From Dehalococcoidia bacterium UBA2991 (lineage in GTDB: Bacteria > Chloroflexota > Dehalococcoidia > Tepidiformales > Tepidiformaceae), in assembly GCA_002346645.1 (NCBI GenBank), contig DEAD01000013.1, positions 41,260 to 105,259 on the forward strand: a DNA stretch of 64,000 nucleotides, written 5' to 3'. The notes beneath the pieces are model-generated. The model saw only the letters and a list, made by a program, of their open reading frames with translations. It had not been told where the DNA came from and made no database searches. Below are positions 9,718 to 18,319 of the stretch, in pieces. How positions within the stretch are numbered: the first letter of the stretch is position 1; each line of letters opens with the position of its first letter. A program made the translations under genes and the position numbers.

Positions 9718-10452
9718 ATGACATTTAGGGTCGACATGGCCCAGGCTGAACAATTCCTACTGGAAGCAGAATTTGAGGACCTTCAACTGCTCTGGTCCTC
9801 AAGTAATTACGTTTACCTTGCCAAGCTTTGCACAGGAGCTGGACAGGAAATTGCTGCCGTATACAAACCCGAGGCGGGAGAAGCACCGCTGTGGGACTTC
9901 CCCACAGGAAGGCTTTACGCCCGTGAAGTAGCCGCCTACCAGCTTTCCCAACTGCTCAATTGGTTTTTCGTCCCCCCAACCGTCGTACGGGAGGGGCCCC
10001 AAGGAGTAGGTTCTTTGCAACTCTATGTACCTCACGAAGGTTCCTCTCACTATTTTGAACAGAGGGAAGAACCTTCACTAATCCCACAACTGCAGCGTAT
10101 AGCGGTGTTTGACTTCGTAGCCAACAACGCTGACCGCAAGGGTGGCCATTGCCTTCTTGATAAGCAGGGCCAAATCTGGGGAATTGACCACGGACTTTGC
10201 TTTCATCAGGACTACAAAATGCGCACGGTAATCTGGGACTGGTCTGAACAGCCCATTGATGACCAATGGCTGGCCGACATAGAGCAAGCAGCAATAGCAA
10301 TAACAGAACAAAGAGAGGAAACCGAAGCGCTAAACGAGCTTCTTTTCCCTAATGAGCTCGCCGCCCTCTTGGATCGCACCGCTGAGTTGCTCCGGACCCG
10401 AGCTATGCCAACTCCTGGGCCCCATCGCAGCTACCCCTGGCCTTTGGTTTAG
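9718..10452 (+). CDS. SCO1664-family protein (PI3/4-kinase-like fold), function unknown
   Basis: The 244 aa protein matches the SCO1664 family known mainly from Actinobacteria and Chloroflexota. Characteristic blocks are the N-terminal AAVYKPEAGEAPLWDFP, the catalytic-loop-like VFDFVANNADRKGGHCLLD, and GIDHGLCFHQDYKMRTVIWDW. The Asp/Asn pattern resembles the catalytic and metal loops of HipA/PI-kinase-like phosphotransferases, so an ATP-dependent kinase is plausible but not shown. It converges with a VOC gene 6 bp away. No partner gene indicates the substrate. Confidence 0.78.
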   Translation: MTFRVDMAQAEQFLLEAEFEDLQLLWSSSNYVYLAKLCTGAGQEIAAVYKPEAGEAPLWDFPTGRLYAREVAAYQLSQLLNWFFVPPTVVREGPQGVGSLQLYVPHEGSSHYFEQREEPSLIPQLQRIAVFDFVANNADRKGGHCLLDKQGQIWGIDHGLCFHQDYKMRTVIWDWSEQPIDDQWLADIEQAAIAITEQREETEALNELLFPNELAALLDRTAELLRTRAMPTPGPHRSYPWPLV

Positions 10453-10458
10453 GTTTAC

Positions 10459-10836
10459 TTAGCCCGGAAACTCCAACAATTGAAGTATGTTTCCATCCGG
10501 ATCAAAAAAGGTTGCAACCCATCCACCCCAGTGCTCCTCTTCAGGCGGACGCAAAAACTCAACCCCCTGCTCGCAGAGTTTTTTGTGGGCGGCAGTAATA
10601 TCTGCAACGGAAAAATTAACCATGATGCGTAGCGGATCACGGGCAGGACCATGCACCTGGTCGTGAGCTGCAACACTGAGGCGAACACCACCCCACTCGA
10701 AGTTAACGAAAGCTGCCTTCTCATTCCGAGGTATGAGGCCTAAGACATCTCTATAGAAGGCGAGCATCTCCTGATACCGCTCTGTCCAGATAACTACACC
10801 CGCTACCCCTTGGATGTCCGAACCATCTCTATTCAT
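10459..10836 (-). CDS. VOC-superfamily (glyoxalase/bleomycin-resistance-like) protein
   Basis: Small beta-alpha-beta-beta-beta metal-binding-fold protein. Features include VVIWTERYQEMLAFYRDVLGL near the N-terminus and FFDPDGNILQLLEFPG at the C-terminus, both classic VOC blocks. A single module of about 125 aa would act as a dimer. The role (dioxygenase, isomerase, resistance protein) cannot be told from sequence. The start is taken at ATG 10836; an upstream TTG at 10860 lies inside the preceding gene and adds eight unconserved residues. It lies immediately downstream of the metallo-beta-lactamase-fold gene and is probably co-transcribed. Confidence 0.8.
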   Translation of the reverse strand: MNRDGSDIQGVAGVVIWTERYQEMLAFYRDVLGLIPRNEKAAFVNFEWGGVRLSVAAHDQVHGPARDPLRIMVNFSVADITAAHKKLCEQGVEFLRPPEEEHWGGWVATFFDPDGNILQLLEFPG

Positions 10837-10841
10837 GAAAT

Positions 10842-11684
10842 TTAGGTCACCGGCCTCCAATTGCGGCCGTCCTCCCCTGACACTGCATAGCCCAGGCCTG
10901 GGAAGGGGAAGTGTCCGCTGGCAATGAGTGCCCCCTCCTCTTCAATGCGAGCGAAGATCTTTTTACGACTCGCTGTGGATGCAACCTTGTCAATATCGGC
11001 ACCCGGACACCAGCTATCCTCGTGCACCTGCACAGGCTGGTGAGCAGCATCACCAATGAGGTAAACCCGCTCCCCCCCACTATCCAGCACAAAGGAAACG
11101 TGCCCCGGCGTATGACCCGGGGTTGGCACAGTCACCAATTCTCTAGTAACGGCATGCTCACCCTCCACGAGAACCAGAAGCCCAGCAGCCTCGATAGGCC
11201 CTAGCACGTTTTCATACTGCGCGGCTTCACGAAGCTCATCACTGCCGGTCCAGTAGTCCCACTCGGTACGCTGAACAATATGACGAGCGTTAGGAAACAA
11301 CGGGACAGCAGTGCCTTCTTCATCAATAGTGTTCCAACCCGTGTGGTCAAAATGGAGATGCGTGTAGACAACAATGTCTACATCTCCTGGTTTCACACCA
11401 GCGGCTTGTAAAACTGAGGGAAGTGATGCCTCTTCCTTGAGAGACATCGGAGCGGAACGCCCACCAAGGCCAGTATCCACGAGAATAGTGGAGCCCTCAC
11501 TAGCGACAAGCCAAGCCCCGAGGTTGAGCGTTATGTTGCCATCTTCATCGAGGAATTCACCATATCCAGCCCACGCATCAGTAGGGATATCGGGAAAGAA
11601 CATCGAGGGAGGCATAGCAGTCCAGCTATCCTGAAGAGCAATGAGCTCAGCATTACCGACCTGCGTTCGTTGGAATTGCCCCAT
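10842..11684 (-). CDS. Metallo-beta-lactamase-fold hydrolase
   Basis: Binuclear-zinc hydrolase of the AHL-lactonase-like/PNGM-type group. The metal motif HLHFDHTGW is at 109-117, GHTPGHVSF supplies the next His, and the Asp of LIGDAAHQ and a C-terminal His (ASGHFPF) complete the site. Length 280 aa suits a lactonase/esterase-type MBL. No signal peptide, so it is cytoplasmic. A clean AGGAGGG precedes the ATG. Downstream is the VOC gene. Substrate is unknown. Confidence 0.87.
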   Translation of the reverse strand: MGQFQRTQVGNAELIALQDSWTAMPPSMFFPDIPTDAWAGYGEFLDEDGNITLNLGAWLVASEGSTILVDTGLGGRSAPMSLKEEASLPSVLQAAGVKPGDVDIVVYTHLHFDHTGWNTIDEEGTAVPLFPNARHIVQRTEWDYWTGSDELREAAQYENVLGPIEAAGLLVLVEGEHAVTRELVTVPTPGHTPGHVSFVLDSGGERVYLIGDAAHQPVQVHEDSWCPGADIDKVASTASRKKIFARIEEEGALIASGHFPFPGLGYAVSGEDGRNWRPVT

Positions 11685-11770
11685 TTCAACCCTCCTGGCC
11701 TACCGGTTGTTTAAGCGCAGGCAGTATGTGACGCCCGCAGCCCAACGTCTATTCGTATGCCCACGACCGC

Positions 11771-11776
11771 TAGAAT
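11771..11776 (+). promoter_or_regulatory. Leaderless-type -10 (TAGAAT) for the DR2241-like/hemL/hemC operon
   Basis: TAGAAT ends 7 nt upstream of an in-frame GTG at 11784. This is the best -10 match of the set and argues that translation starts there rather than at ATG 11757 or ATG 11775. No Shine-Dalgarno precedes any of the three candidates. Confidence 0.52.
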
Positions 11777-11783
11777 GGCCACA

Positions 11784-12455
11784 GTGCAGGACTTAACAAA
11801 GAATGCAATCTCGAACGGGCAGGACTTTACGCTCGGCGAAATCCGAGGCACATTCCAAAATGAAACCCTCAGGCTCGCAGGGCCCTGCACCGGAATATCG
11901 CAATTTGCGATTGAGCCAACAGTCGAGAAGATCGGCGAACACATACGCTTCGACGAACATGGCCGTTACCGGCCCCTGAGCGGAGCCCGCTCCGTTCCCC
12001 ATTGTTGGCATACCTCACTAGGGAGGGACCTAGTCGAAGCAGCAATTGAAGTTATCTACCCCCAGGCCCTGACCCACCAGGAACAAGCTGCTAAAGGAAC
12101 TCTACGAATCATTACCTTTGAAGAATTAGCAGCGCGACAGCAAGGTCGCTATCAGGTTGTGGAGGAACTTTCTCCTAGCAGCCTTAAGTCAGCACAAGCA
12201 GTGCTTTGCGGAAACTGCGTGCGTACGCCGATGTGGTCAGATACTTCTCCTGCTACTCCTGCTGACTCGATTCCCTGCCCTGAGCCCTGCAGCGTCATGC
12301 TGGAACTTTTCCGCGAGGCCACTTTTTGGCAAAAAGAACTCCCGGAATCTAAGCCTCCCAATACATCGGTAGCATTCGCGGCATTTTCTACTCCGGGAAA
12401 CGAGATTCGCGAAGCATTTCTCAGAAAGCAAAAAGAAGGAGTTATGCATGAATAA
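11784..12455 (+). CDS. DR2241-like Fe-S protein of the heme gene cluster
   Basis: The protein (223 aa from GTG 11784; 232 from ATG 11757) resembles the non-catalytic part of Deinococcus DR2241-type proteins. These join a CbiX-like domain to a stabilising domain and a 4Fe-4S-binding domain. Visible here are YRPLSGARSVPHCWHTSLG in the middle and four cysteines, CGNC (142-145) and CPEPC (165-169, GTG numbering), fitting a 4Fe-4S ligand set. No CbiX-type chelatase/ferrochelatase domain is present. The last codons overlap hemL by 8 bp, so it is translationally coupled to heme synthesis. A role in siroheme/heme b formation is inference. Confidence 0.6.
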   Translation: MQDLTKNAISNGQDFTLGEIRGTFQNETLRLAGPCTGISQFAIEPTVEKIGEHIRFDEHGRYRPLSGARSVPHCWHTSLGRDLVEAAIEVIYPQALTHQEQAAKGTLRIITFEELAARQQGRYQVVEELSPSSLKSAQAVLCGNCVRTPMWSDTSPATPADSIPCPEPCSVMLELFREATFWQKELPESKPPNTSVAFAAFSTPGNEIREAFLRKQKEGVMHE

Positions 12456-13746
12456 CTCCGACCTGTGGCAGCAGGCTGGCCAGCTCTTTCCTGGAGGGGT
12501 GTCCAGCCCAGTCCGTTCATTCCGGGCAGTGGCAGACGAACCTATACCTATCGTGAGAGCAGCTGGTGCCCGCCTATATGATGCTGAAGATACAGAGTAC
12601 ATCGATTACATCGCCGCCTACGGACCACTGATCCTCGGAAGTGCTCATCCTGCGGTAGTAGCCGCAATAAAAGAGGCCGCAGCAAGTGGAACAGCTTTCG
12701 GGGCACTCTCACCAGGAGAGGTAGCACTAGGTAAACGCATAAGAAGTGCCACCGGGCTCGAACGAATACGCTTCGTTAACTCCGGAACAGAAGCAACAAT
12801 GACTGCCATCCGCCTAGCGCGAGCAGTTACCGGTCGCGATCTAATAGTTAAATTTGAAGGGTGCTACCACGGACATAGCGATGGGCTACTTGTGAAAGCA
12901 GGCAGTGGGGTAGCGACGCTCGGACTAAGCGATTCCGCCGGGATCCCGGCGGCAACTGCCGCAGGAACAGCCGTAGTCCCTTACAACGACCCCAATGCCC
13001 TCAAGAAGTGGTTCGAGGCTTATGGCGACGAGACTGCCGCAGTAATAGTTGAGCCAATGGCGGGAAACATGGGAGTGATCCCTCCTGAGGGCAACTTCCT
13101 AGAAGCTTTACAGGCCTTGCCGAAGCAGCACGGAGCCTTACTCATCAATGATGAAATCATCACTGGGTTCAGATTGCAGTATGGCCTAAGTGGACTATTG
13201 CCTGAAGCAGATATCGTTTGCCTCGGAAAGGTAATCGGCGGCGGACTACCGGTAGGCGCGCTAGGAGGACGTGCGGAATTACTGTCTCAGCTCGCACCAG
13301 AAGGACCTGTCTATCAAGCAGGAACTTTGAGTGGAAACCCCTTAGTTACCGCAGCAGGCATAGCGACCCTAGACGTGCTCCAAAAAGATGGCATATACGA
13401 TCGCATCGAGGAACTGGCCCAACACTTGGAGAACGGCTTGGGAACAGCTATCCGTCGCTCTAAAGCAACCGCCAGTGTCGTACGACGAGGATCGCTACTC
13501 TCGATTTTCTTCCGTCCTACCCCTCCCTGTAACTACTCGGAGGCTTCAGATTGTGACCTTACGAACTTCGCTCGCTTCCACAAGGCGATGCTCTCACGCG
13601 GGATCATGCTAGCGCCCTCACAGTTCGAGGCTTGGTTTGTTTCGGCTGCTCATACAGAAGCCGACATAGACCAAACAGTTCAAGCTGCAGCAGCGGCATT
13701 TCGCGAAGTAAGTCATCCACCGATCGCAGAACGCAGCGAAAAGTGA
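12448..13746 (+). CDS. hemL: Glutamate-1-semialdehyde 2,1-aminomutase
   Basis: PLP enzyme forming 5-aminolevulinate from glutamate-1-semialdehyde in the C5 pathway of tetrapyrrole synthesis. The N-terminus LFPGGVSSPVRSF and the motifs RFVNSGTEATMTAIRLAR and FEGCYHGHSDGLLVKAGSG are classic. The PLP lysine is K261 in CLGKVIGGGLPVGA. Length 432 aa matches the family. AAGAAGGAG precedes the ATG, inside the end of the upstream gene. Its stop overlaps the hemC GTG (GTGA), so the three genes form a tightly coupled operon. hemA, hemB and hemD are not in the window. Confidence 0.96.
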   Translation: MNNSDLWQQAGQLFPGGVSSPVRSFRAVADEPIPIVRAAGARLYDAEDTEYIDYIAAYGPLILGSAHPAVVAAIKEAAASGTAFGALSPGEVALGKRIRSATGLERIRFVNSGTEATMTAIRLARAVTGRDLIVKFEGCYHGHSDGLLVKAGSGVATLGLSDSAGIPAATAAGTAVVPYNDPNALKKWFEAYGDETAAVIVEPMAGNMGVIPPEGNFLEALQALPKQHGALLINDEIITGFRLQYGLSGLLPEADIVCLGKVIGGGLPVGALGGRAELLSQLAPEGPVYQAGTLSGNPLVTAAGIATLDVLQKDGIYDRIEELAQHLENGLGTAIRRSKATASVVRRGSLLSIFFRPTPPCNYSEASDCDLTNFARFHKAMLSRGIMLAPSQFEAWFVSAAHTEADIDQTVQAAAAAFREVSHPPIAERSEK

Positions 13747-14642
13747 GCATCCTGCGCATTGGAACGCGCGCGAGTCGCCTCGCGCTCAATCAGACAGAAT
13801 TGGTAATCAACCGTTTAAAGAGAGCCTGGCCCAATCTCACACTCGAGACTATTGAGATTACAACAGCGGGAGACATTGACCGCACCAGTCCATTGTCCTC
13901 CGGCGAGGGTATCGGCTGGTTCACATCTGCTATTCAGGAAGCCCTTACCGCAAGACGAATCGACATAGCGGTCCACAGCTACAAAGACCTACCTACAAAG
14001 AGGCCCCATGACCTTGTGATAGCGGCAGTCCCAGAACGAGAAGACCCCCGCGATTCAATCGTCTCGCGAGATGGATCACTGCTTGCTGATCTCCCACAAG
14101 GAGCAGTGGTGGGAACTAGCAGTCCTCGTCGTTCTGCCCAGCTAACTGCCCTTCGCCCTGACCTTGAGCTTCGCTCTATCCGCGGAAATGTAGATACGCG
14201 ACTTGAAAAGATCGAATCGGGAGAATACGACGCAGCCCTTTTCGCTATTGCAGGACTAAATCGGCTGGGGTTCGGAGAACGTGCAAGCCAAGTATTTGGA
14301 TTTGAGGAGATGCTACCTGCACCTGCACAAGGGGCCCTAGCCGTTGAGTGCCGCCGGGACGACAAAGACACTCAACGACTACTCGCCGCTGTTGATGACC
14401 CAGAGCTAAGGAAGATCGTTTCTGCCGAGCGCTCCTTCCTGGCAGCACTAGAAGCAGGCTGCAGCTTTCCGGCTGGCGCCTACGCAGAAAGCTTCGGCAC
14501 CACACTGAAGCTCCACGGCTTGGTTGCTCCCCAAGGGGTCATCGTCCGCTCAAAGATGGGAGGACCGATCGATGCAGGACCGGGACTGGGACGAGCTCTC
14601 GCGCTGGAACTGCTAGAAAGCGCCGGCCAGCCCCAAACCTGA
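13743..14642 (+). CDS. hemC: Hydroxymethylbilane synthase (porphobilinogen deaminase)
   Basis: Polymerises four porphobilinogen units into hydroxymethylbilane. The start is GTG 13743, overlapping the hemL stop as GTGA; a longer open frame from 13632 is only an overlap with hemL. The N-terminus LRIGTRASRLALNQTELV, the arginine-rich substrate loop GTSSPRRSAQL and the cofactor-anchoring Cys in EAGCSFPAGAYAE are all present. The 299 aa length is typical. The usual next gene, hemD, is missing. Instead a 170 bp gap leads to an unrelated dehydrogenase. Confidence 0.96.
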   Translation: MSILRIGTRASRLALNQTELVINRLKRAWPNLTLETIEITTAGDIDRTSPLSSGEGIGWFTSAIQEALTARRIDIAVHSYKDLPTKRPHDLVIAAVPEREDPRDSIVSRDGSLLADLPQGAVVGTSSPRRSAQLTALRPDLELRSIRGNVDTRLEKIESGEYDAALFAIAGLNRLGFGERASQVFGFEEMLPAPAQGALAVECRRDDKDTQRLLAAVDDPELRKIVSAERSFLAALEAGCSFPAGAYAESFGTTLKLHGLVAPQGVIVRSKMGGPIDAGPGLGRALALELLESAGQPQT

Positions 14643-14798
14643 TTGCTGAACAGCTAAGCGACTCAGTCTCTGTACTAATCACCCAGAGCAATCTTTTAAC
14701 AGCCTCCACTGCGCACTTACGATCCTCCAATTGGGGGTATATATCCACGCTACTACGTGAGCAATATGTACGTGATAGCGAAGCGGCCCAACGAACGG

Positions 14799-14804
14799 TA
14801 GGGT
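14799..14804 (+). promoter_or_regulatory. Leaderless-type -10 (TAGGGT) for the SDR gene
   Basis: TAGGGT ends 7 nt upstream of ATG 14812. No Shine-Dalgarno is present. The hexamer is a weak match to TATAAT, so it is supported mainly by the repeated spacing seen across the window. Confidence 0.45.
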
Positions 14805-14811
14805 TGGCCCT

Positions 14812-15561
14812 ATGAGTCCAGTTGCAATCGTCACGGGAGCCGGATCTGGAATCGGCAAGGCTGTGTCGCTTGCCCTATTACGCGAAGGGTATGACGTCGC
14901 CCTAGCAGGGCGACGTCCGCAAAGGCTACGAACAGCCATAGCCGAAGCTGGAGGAGATGGCGAGCGAGCTATCGCCGTCACCACCGACGTAAGAGAGCCC
15001 GGATCGGTTCGCGAATTGTTTGACTGGACGGTCGACCGTTTCGGACGACTAGACTTGCTATTCAACAACGCTGGAATCGGGGCCCCTGCAAAACCCTTAG
15101 AGGAACTCACCTTCGCACAGTGGCAGGCAGTCGTAGAGACCAATCTGACAGGGGCATTCCTTTGTACCCAGGAAGCCTTTCGCGTGATGAAGGCGCAGAA
15201 CCCCAAAGGGGGAAGAATAATCAACAACGGCTCTATCTCGGCAACAACACCACGACCAAACTCCGCTCCATATACCTCAACCAAGCACGCAATAACCGGA
15301 CTTACCAAGTCAACGTCTCTCGATGGCAGAAGGTATGACATCGCATGCGGACAGATTGATATTGGAAACGCTACCTCTCCAATGACGCAGAAGATGGAGC
15401 AGGGTATGCCCCAGCCTGATGGGAGGGTTGCGCCCGAACCCACTATGGACGTGGAGAACGTGGCCAAGGCAGTGCTCTACATGGCTAGCCTGCCTCTCGA
15501 CGCGAACGTTCTAACCCTCACTCTGATGGCGACAAAAATGCCTTTCGTGGGCAGGGGGTAA
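14812..15561 (+). CDS. Short-chain dehydrogenase/reductase (classical SDR)
   Basis: NAD(P)-dependent oxidoreductase of 249 aa. The cofactor motif TGAGSGIG spans residues 8-15, NNAGIG 85-90, and the catalytic triad is Ser141 (NNGSIS), Tyr154 and Lys158 (YTSTK). After AGRR in beta-strand 2 the basic residues favour NADP(H). A GQIDIGNATSPMT substrate loop follows. Substrate is unknown. It follows hemC by 169 bp with its own predicted leaderless promoter, so a heme link is not implied. The short-chain dehydrogenase at the right edge of the window is only a partial second family member. Confidence 0.88.
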   Translation: MSPVAIVTGAGSGIGKAVSLALLREGYDVALAGRRPQRLRTAIAEAGGDGERAIAVTTDVREPGSVRELFDWTVDRFGRLDLLFNNAGIGAPAKPLEELTFAQWQAVVETNLTGAFLCTQEAFRVMKAQNPKGGRIINNGSISATTPRPNSAPYTSTKHAITGLTKSTSLDGRRYDIACGQIDIGNATSPMTQKMEQGMPQPDGRVAPEPTMDVENVAKAVLYMASLPLDANVLTLTLMATKMPFVGRG

Positions 15562-15750
15562 TGCGGAAACAACGCAGGCCCTGTTAGAGAAAATAGTGAA
15601 GAGTTCCTTCACGGTACTCAAACTACTCTCTAGGCCCTGGCCAATCTAGAAGCTCATCCTGTCCAGCCGTGGAGTCCTCAACTCGAACAAGTTTCTAGAC
15701 ATCAGCTGCCAATTCGTTGACGTCTCGCTCCTGAAAAGGCAAAGAGCCGG

Positions 15751-15756
15751 TACTCT
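15751..15756 (+). promoter_or_regulatory. Possible -10 (TACTCT) for priA
   Basis: TACTCT ends 9 nt upstream of the GTG at 15766, giving a leader of only 2-3 nt. No Shine-Dalgarno is seen. The 204 bp gap before priA (15562-15765) otherwise shows no hairpin, small ORF or RNA I can recognise. Confidence 0.35.
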
Positions 15757-15765
15757 ACCCAAGCA

Positions 15766-18240
15766 GTGTCGAACCATATGCATTCGCCTGAAATAGAACC
15801 TTTCCCTCTAGTTAATCGCCGCTATATCGAAGCAGCGGTAAACAGCGGGCAACCGGCACGAAACCCATTCACCTACGAGCTTTCCGAAGGAATGGAAGTA
15901 CGGTTAGGACAGGCGGTCTTCGTACCGTTCGGCAACCGCCTCCTCCAAGGCATTGTGCTGGAAGAAACAGACGTGCCCCCAGAGCAAGAGGTACGTTCCG
16001 TAGAAGCAATAGCGGACCCACAACCCGTTCTCGATGGGGCCCACAGAGAACTCGTAAAGTGGCTGGGCGAGCGTTACTTAGCACCCCTTTGGGAATGCGT
16101 TACCACCTGCCTCCCTGCGGGATATGGGCAACGTTCGTTGACAATCGTCTCCCCCGTAGATGTACCCCTGTTACTCCCCAGCGACCCAGTCGCCCAGCGT
16201 GTCTTGCAGTACCTAGCAGAAAAAGGGCAGACATCGTTGGAAACCTTGCGCGAATCTCTCGGACAGGTCCCCATGGACCTTTTGCAACAGCTCCAAACGA
16301 GTGGCCACCTCACGGTAGCTCAAGGACTTTCACGCCCCATGGGGCGGCCTCGTTTAGAACGTCGCGTAGCACTAGTAGCCGAACCCCAAATAGCTCAACA
16401 ACATGCCCGCGAACTAGCTGACCGTGCAGCTCGCTCAGTAGCAGCACGGATATTGGAGCACCTAGCAGAAAACCGCGACACCACACTTACAGAGATCCGC
16501 CAACTTGGCGCACAGCGACAACATCTTGCAGCCCTAGCAGAAGGGGGCTGGCTAAGGGAGTACCAGACACGCGTCGAGCGTGACCCTATCAGCGAGCGAC
16601 TCACTCAAGGGCTTCCGCCAGCAACCCTCACCGAAGAACAGGGGAAAGTGGTTAACACTATCTCCAAAACGCCAGGAGAATATTTGTTACACGGCGTCAC
16701 GGGATCCGGCAAGACCGAGGTCTATCTCGAGCTAGCCCGGAAGACCCTAGCAGAAGGACAGGGAGTGATCGTGCTCGTGCCGGAAATCTCCCTTACACCG
16801 CAAGCCATCCGCAGATACGGCGAACAGTTCCCAAGAGAAATAGCAGTGCTGCACTCCAACCTAAGCACTGGTGAGCTATTCGACCAGTGGTACCGCATCC
16901 AAAAGGGCCAAGCCCGACTCGTGGTGGGGTCTCGCAGCGCCCTATTCGCTCCAGTTGAAAACCTCGGACTAGTTGTGATCGACGAAGAACACGAATGGAC
17001 CTATAAGCAAGTGGATCCTCAGCCCCGCTACCACGCACGGGATACCGCTTCGAAGCTCTGTGGTTTGACTGGGGCGACCCTTGTTCTCGGTAGCGCTACC
17101 CCTGATGTAACCACCTACCATCGTTCAGAGGTAGGTACTCTGACGCGTCTAGAACTCAAATCACGCGTGATGGCGCTAGAGGGCGGTGAAACGCAGACAG
17201 TGCCACTGCCTGACGTGAGAGTTGTGGATATGCGAGAGGAACTAAAGGCTGGGAATCGAGGAATCTTCAGCGTGCCACTCAGAAATGCTTTAGGCCGAGC
17301 TCTATCTGAGAAAAAGCAGTCCATTCTTTTCGTGAACAGGCGAGGCGCCGCGCGTTTCCTATTGTGTCGTGCCTGTGGGCATTTACCGACCTGCCCCACA
17401 TGTTCTCTTGCAATGGGACTCGATACCCGCGAGACACTTCATCCCCGTGTGTTCTGCCACCATTGCGGAAGGAGTCGTCAACAGGAAACTGCCTGTCCAG
17501 AATGCGGCAGCAACCGCTATAGGCCCTTCGGGGTAGGTACACAACGGATCGAGGAGGAAGCCAAGCAAGTATTTCCTAAGGCCAGAGTGGCCCGCTGGGA
17601 CAGTGATGCGGCAAACCGTAAAGGAAGCCATGAACGCATCCTCCAAGCCTTGGAGGATCGCCAAATAGACATCCTCGTGGGGACACAAATGCTAGCCAAG
17701 GGGCTAGACCTTCCTGCCATGACAGTCGTGGGCATCGTTGACGCGGACGTTGGCTTAAGCCTCCCCGACTATGTAGCCCATGAGCGAACGTTTCAACTCC
17801 TCAGCCAGGTTGCAGGCCGAGCGGGGAGACGGGAGATTCAAGGAGAGGTCTATATCCAAACCTACGAGCCAGAGGCTCCACCGATCAGTGCTGCCGCAGA
17901 GCATGACTACCGAGGTTTCTTCAATCATGAGACTCAGCACCGACGACGAGCCAGCTATCCACCGTTCGCGCGCCTAGCACGGCTCACCTATCGGCACAGC
18001 AAGGCAGACCTCGGCCTGGAAACCGCTTCAAGAATCGCCGACGAGTTACGGACCAAACGCGACGCTGCGGGCTGGCCCGACCCAGACATTCTTGGCCCAA
18101 CTCCTGCATACGTACGTCGCCTCAGGGGAGAATACCGCTGGCACATCCTTCTACGTGGCCGTGACCCTCACGCTCTCCTTGAACAGATCACGTTAGGTCG
18201 AAACTGGAGCATAGACATAGACCCGGTAAGCCTTCTTTAA
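15766..18240 (+). CDS. priA: Primosomal protein N' (replication-restart helicase PriA)
   Basis: 3'-to-5' superfamily 2 helicase that recognises stalled forks and reloads the replisome. The N-terminal DNA-binding region (about 25-110) contains MEVRLGQAVFVPFGNR. The helicase core has Walker A GVTGSGKTE (Lys316), DEEH at 406-409 and LGSATPD. The zinc-binding strand-exchange insert lies near 534-582 with paired cysteines (CRACGHLPTCPTC, CHHCG, CPECG). The C-terminal half shows GTQMLAKGLDLP and QVAGRAGRR. Length 824 aa is normal. The start could be GTG 15766 or ATG 15778. Confidence 0.96.
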   Translation: MSNHMHSPEIEPFPLVNRRYIEAAVNSGQPARNPFTYELSEGMEVRLGQAVFVPFGNRLLQGIVLEETDVPPEQEVRSVEAIADPQPVLDGAHRELVKWLGERYLAPLWECVTTCLPAGYGQRSLTIVSPVDVPLLLPSDPVAQRVLQYLAEKGQTSLETLRESLGQVPMDLLQQLQTSGHLTVAQGLSRPMGRPRLERRVALVAEPQIAQQHARELADRAARSVAARILEHLAENRDTTLTEIRQLGAQRQHLAALAEGGWLREYQTRVERDPISERLTQGLPPATLTEEQGKVVNTISKTPGEYLLHGVTGSGKTEVYLELARKTLAEGQGVIVLVPEISLTPQAIRRYGEQFPREIAVLHSNLSTGELFDQWYRIQKGQARLVVGSRSALFAPVENLGLVVIDEEHEWTYKQVDPQPRYHARDTASKLCGLTGATLVLGSATPDVTTYHRSEVGTLTRLELKSRVMALEGGETQTVPLPDVRVVDMREELKAGNRGIFSVPLRNALGRALSEKKQSILFVNRRGAARFLLCRACGHLPTCPTCSLAMGLDTRETLHPRVFCHHCGRSRQQETACPECGSNRYRPFGVGTQRIEEEAKQVFPKARVARWDSDAANRKGSHERILQALEDRQIDILVGTQMLAKGLDLPAMTVVGIVDADVGLSLPDYVAHERTFQLLSQVAGRAGRREIQGEVYIQTYEPEAPPISAAAEHDYRGFFNHETQHRRRASYPPFARLARLTYRHSKADLGLETASRIADELRTKRDAAGWPDPDILGPTPAYVRRLRGEYRWHILLRGRDPHALLEQITLGRNWSIDIDPVSLL

Positions 18241-18319
18241 GTTTCTTCCTATTGCGTTGCCTTAGGCTCTGCTATCCTCAGTTTCAACCCCCGCGATATA
18301 GCGCTCGGGGTGAGGATTA

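Noticed and set aside
13632..13742. Extended hemC open frame starting at 13632
   Set aside because: It is a shadow within the end of hemL. HemC homology begins at GTG 13743, which overlaps the hemL stop as GTGA.
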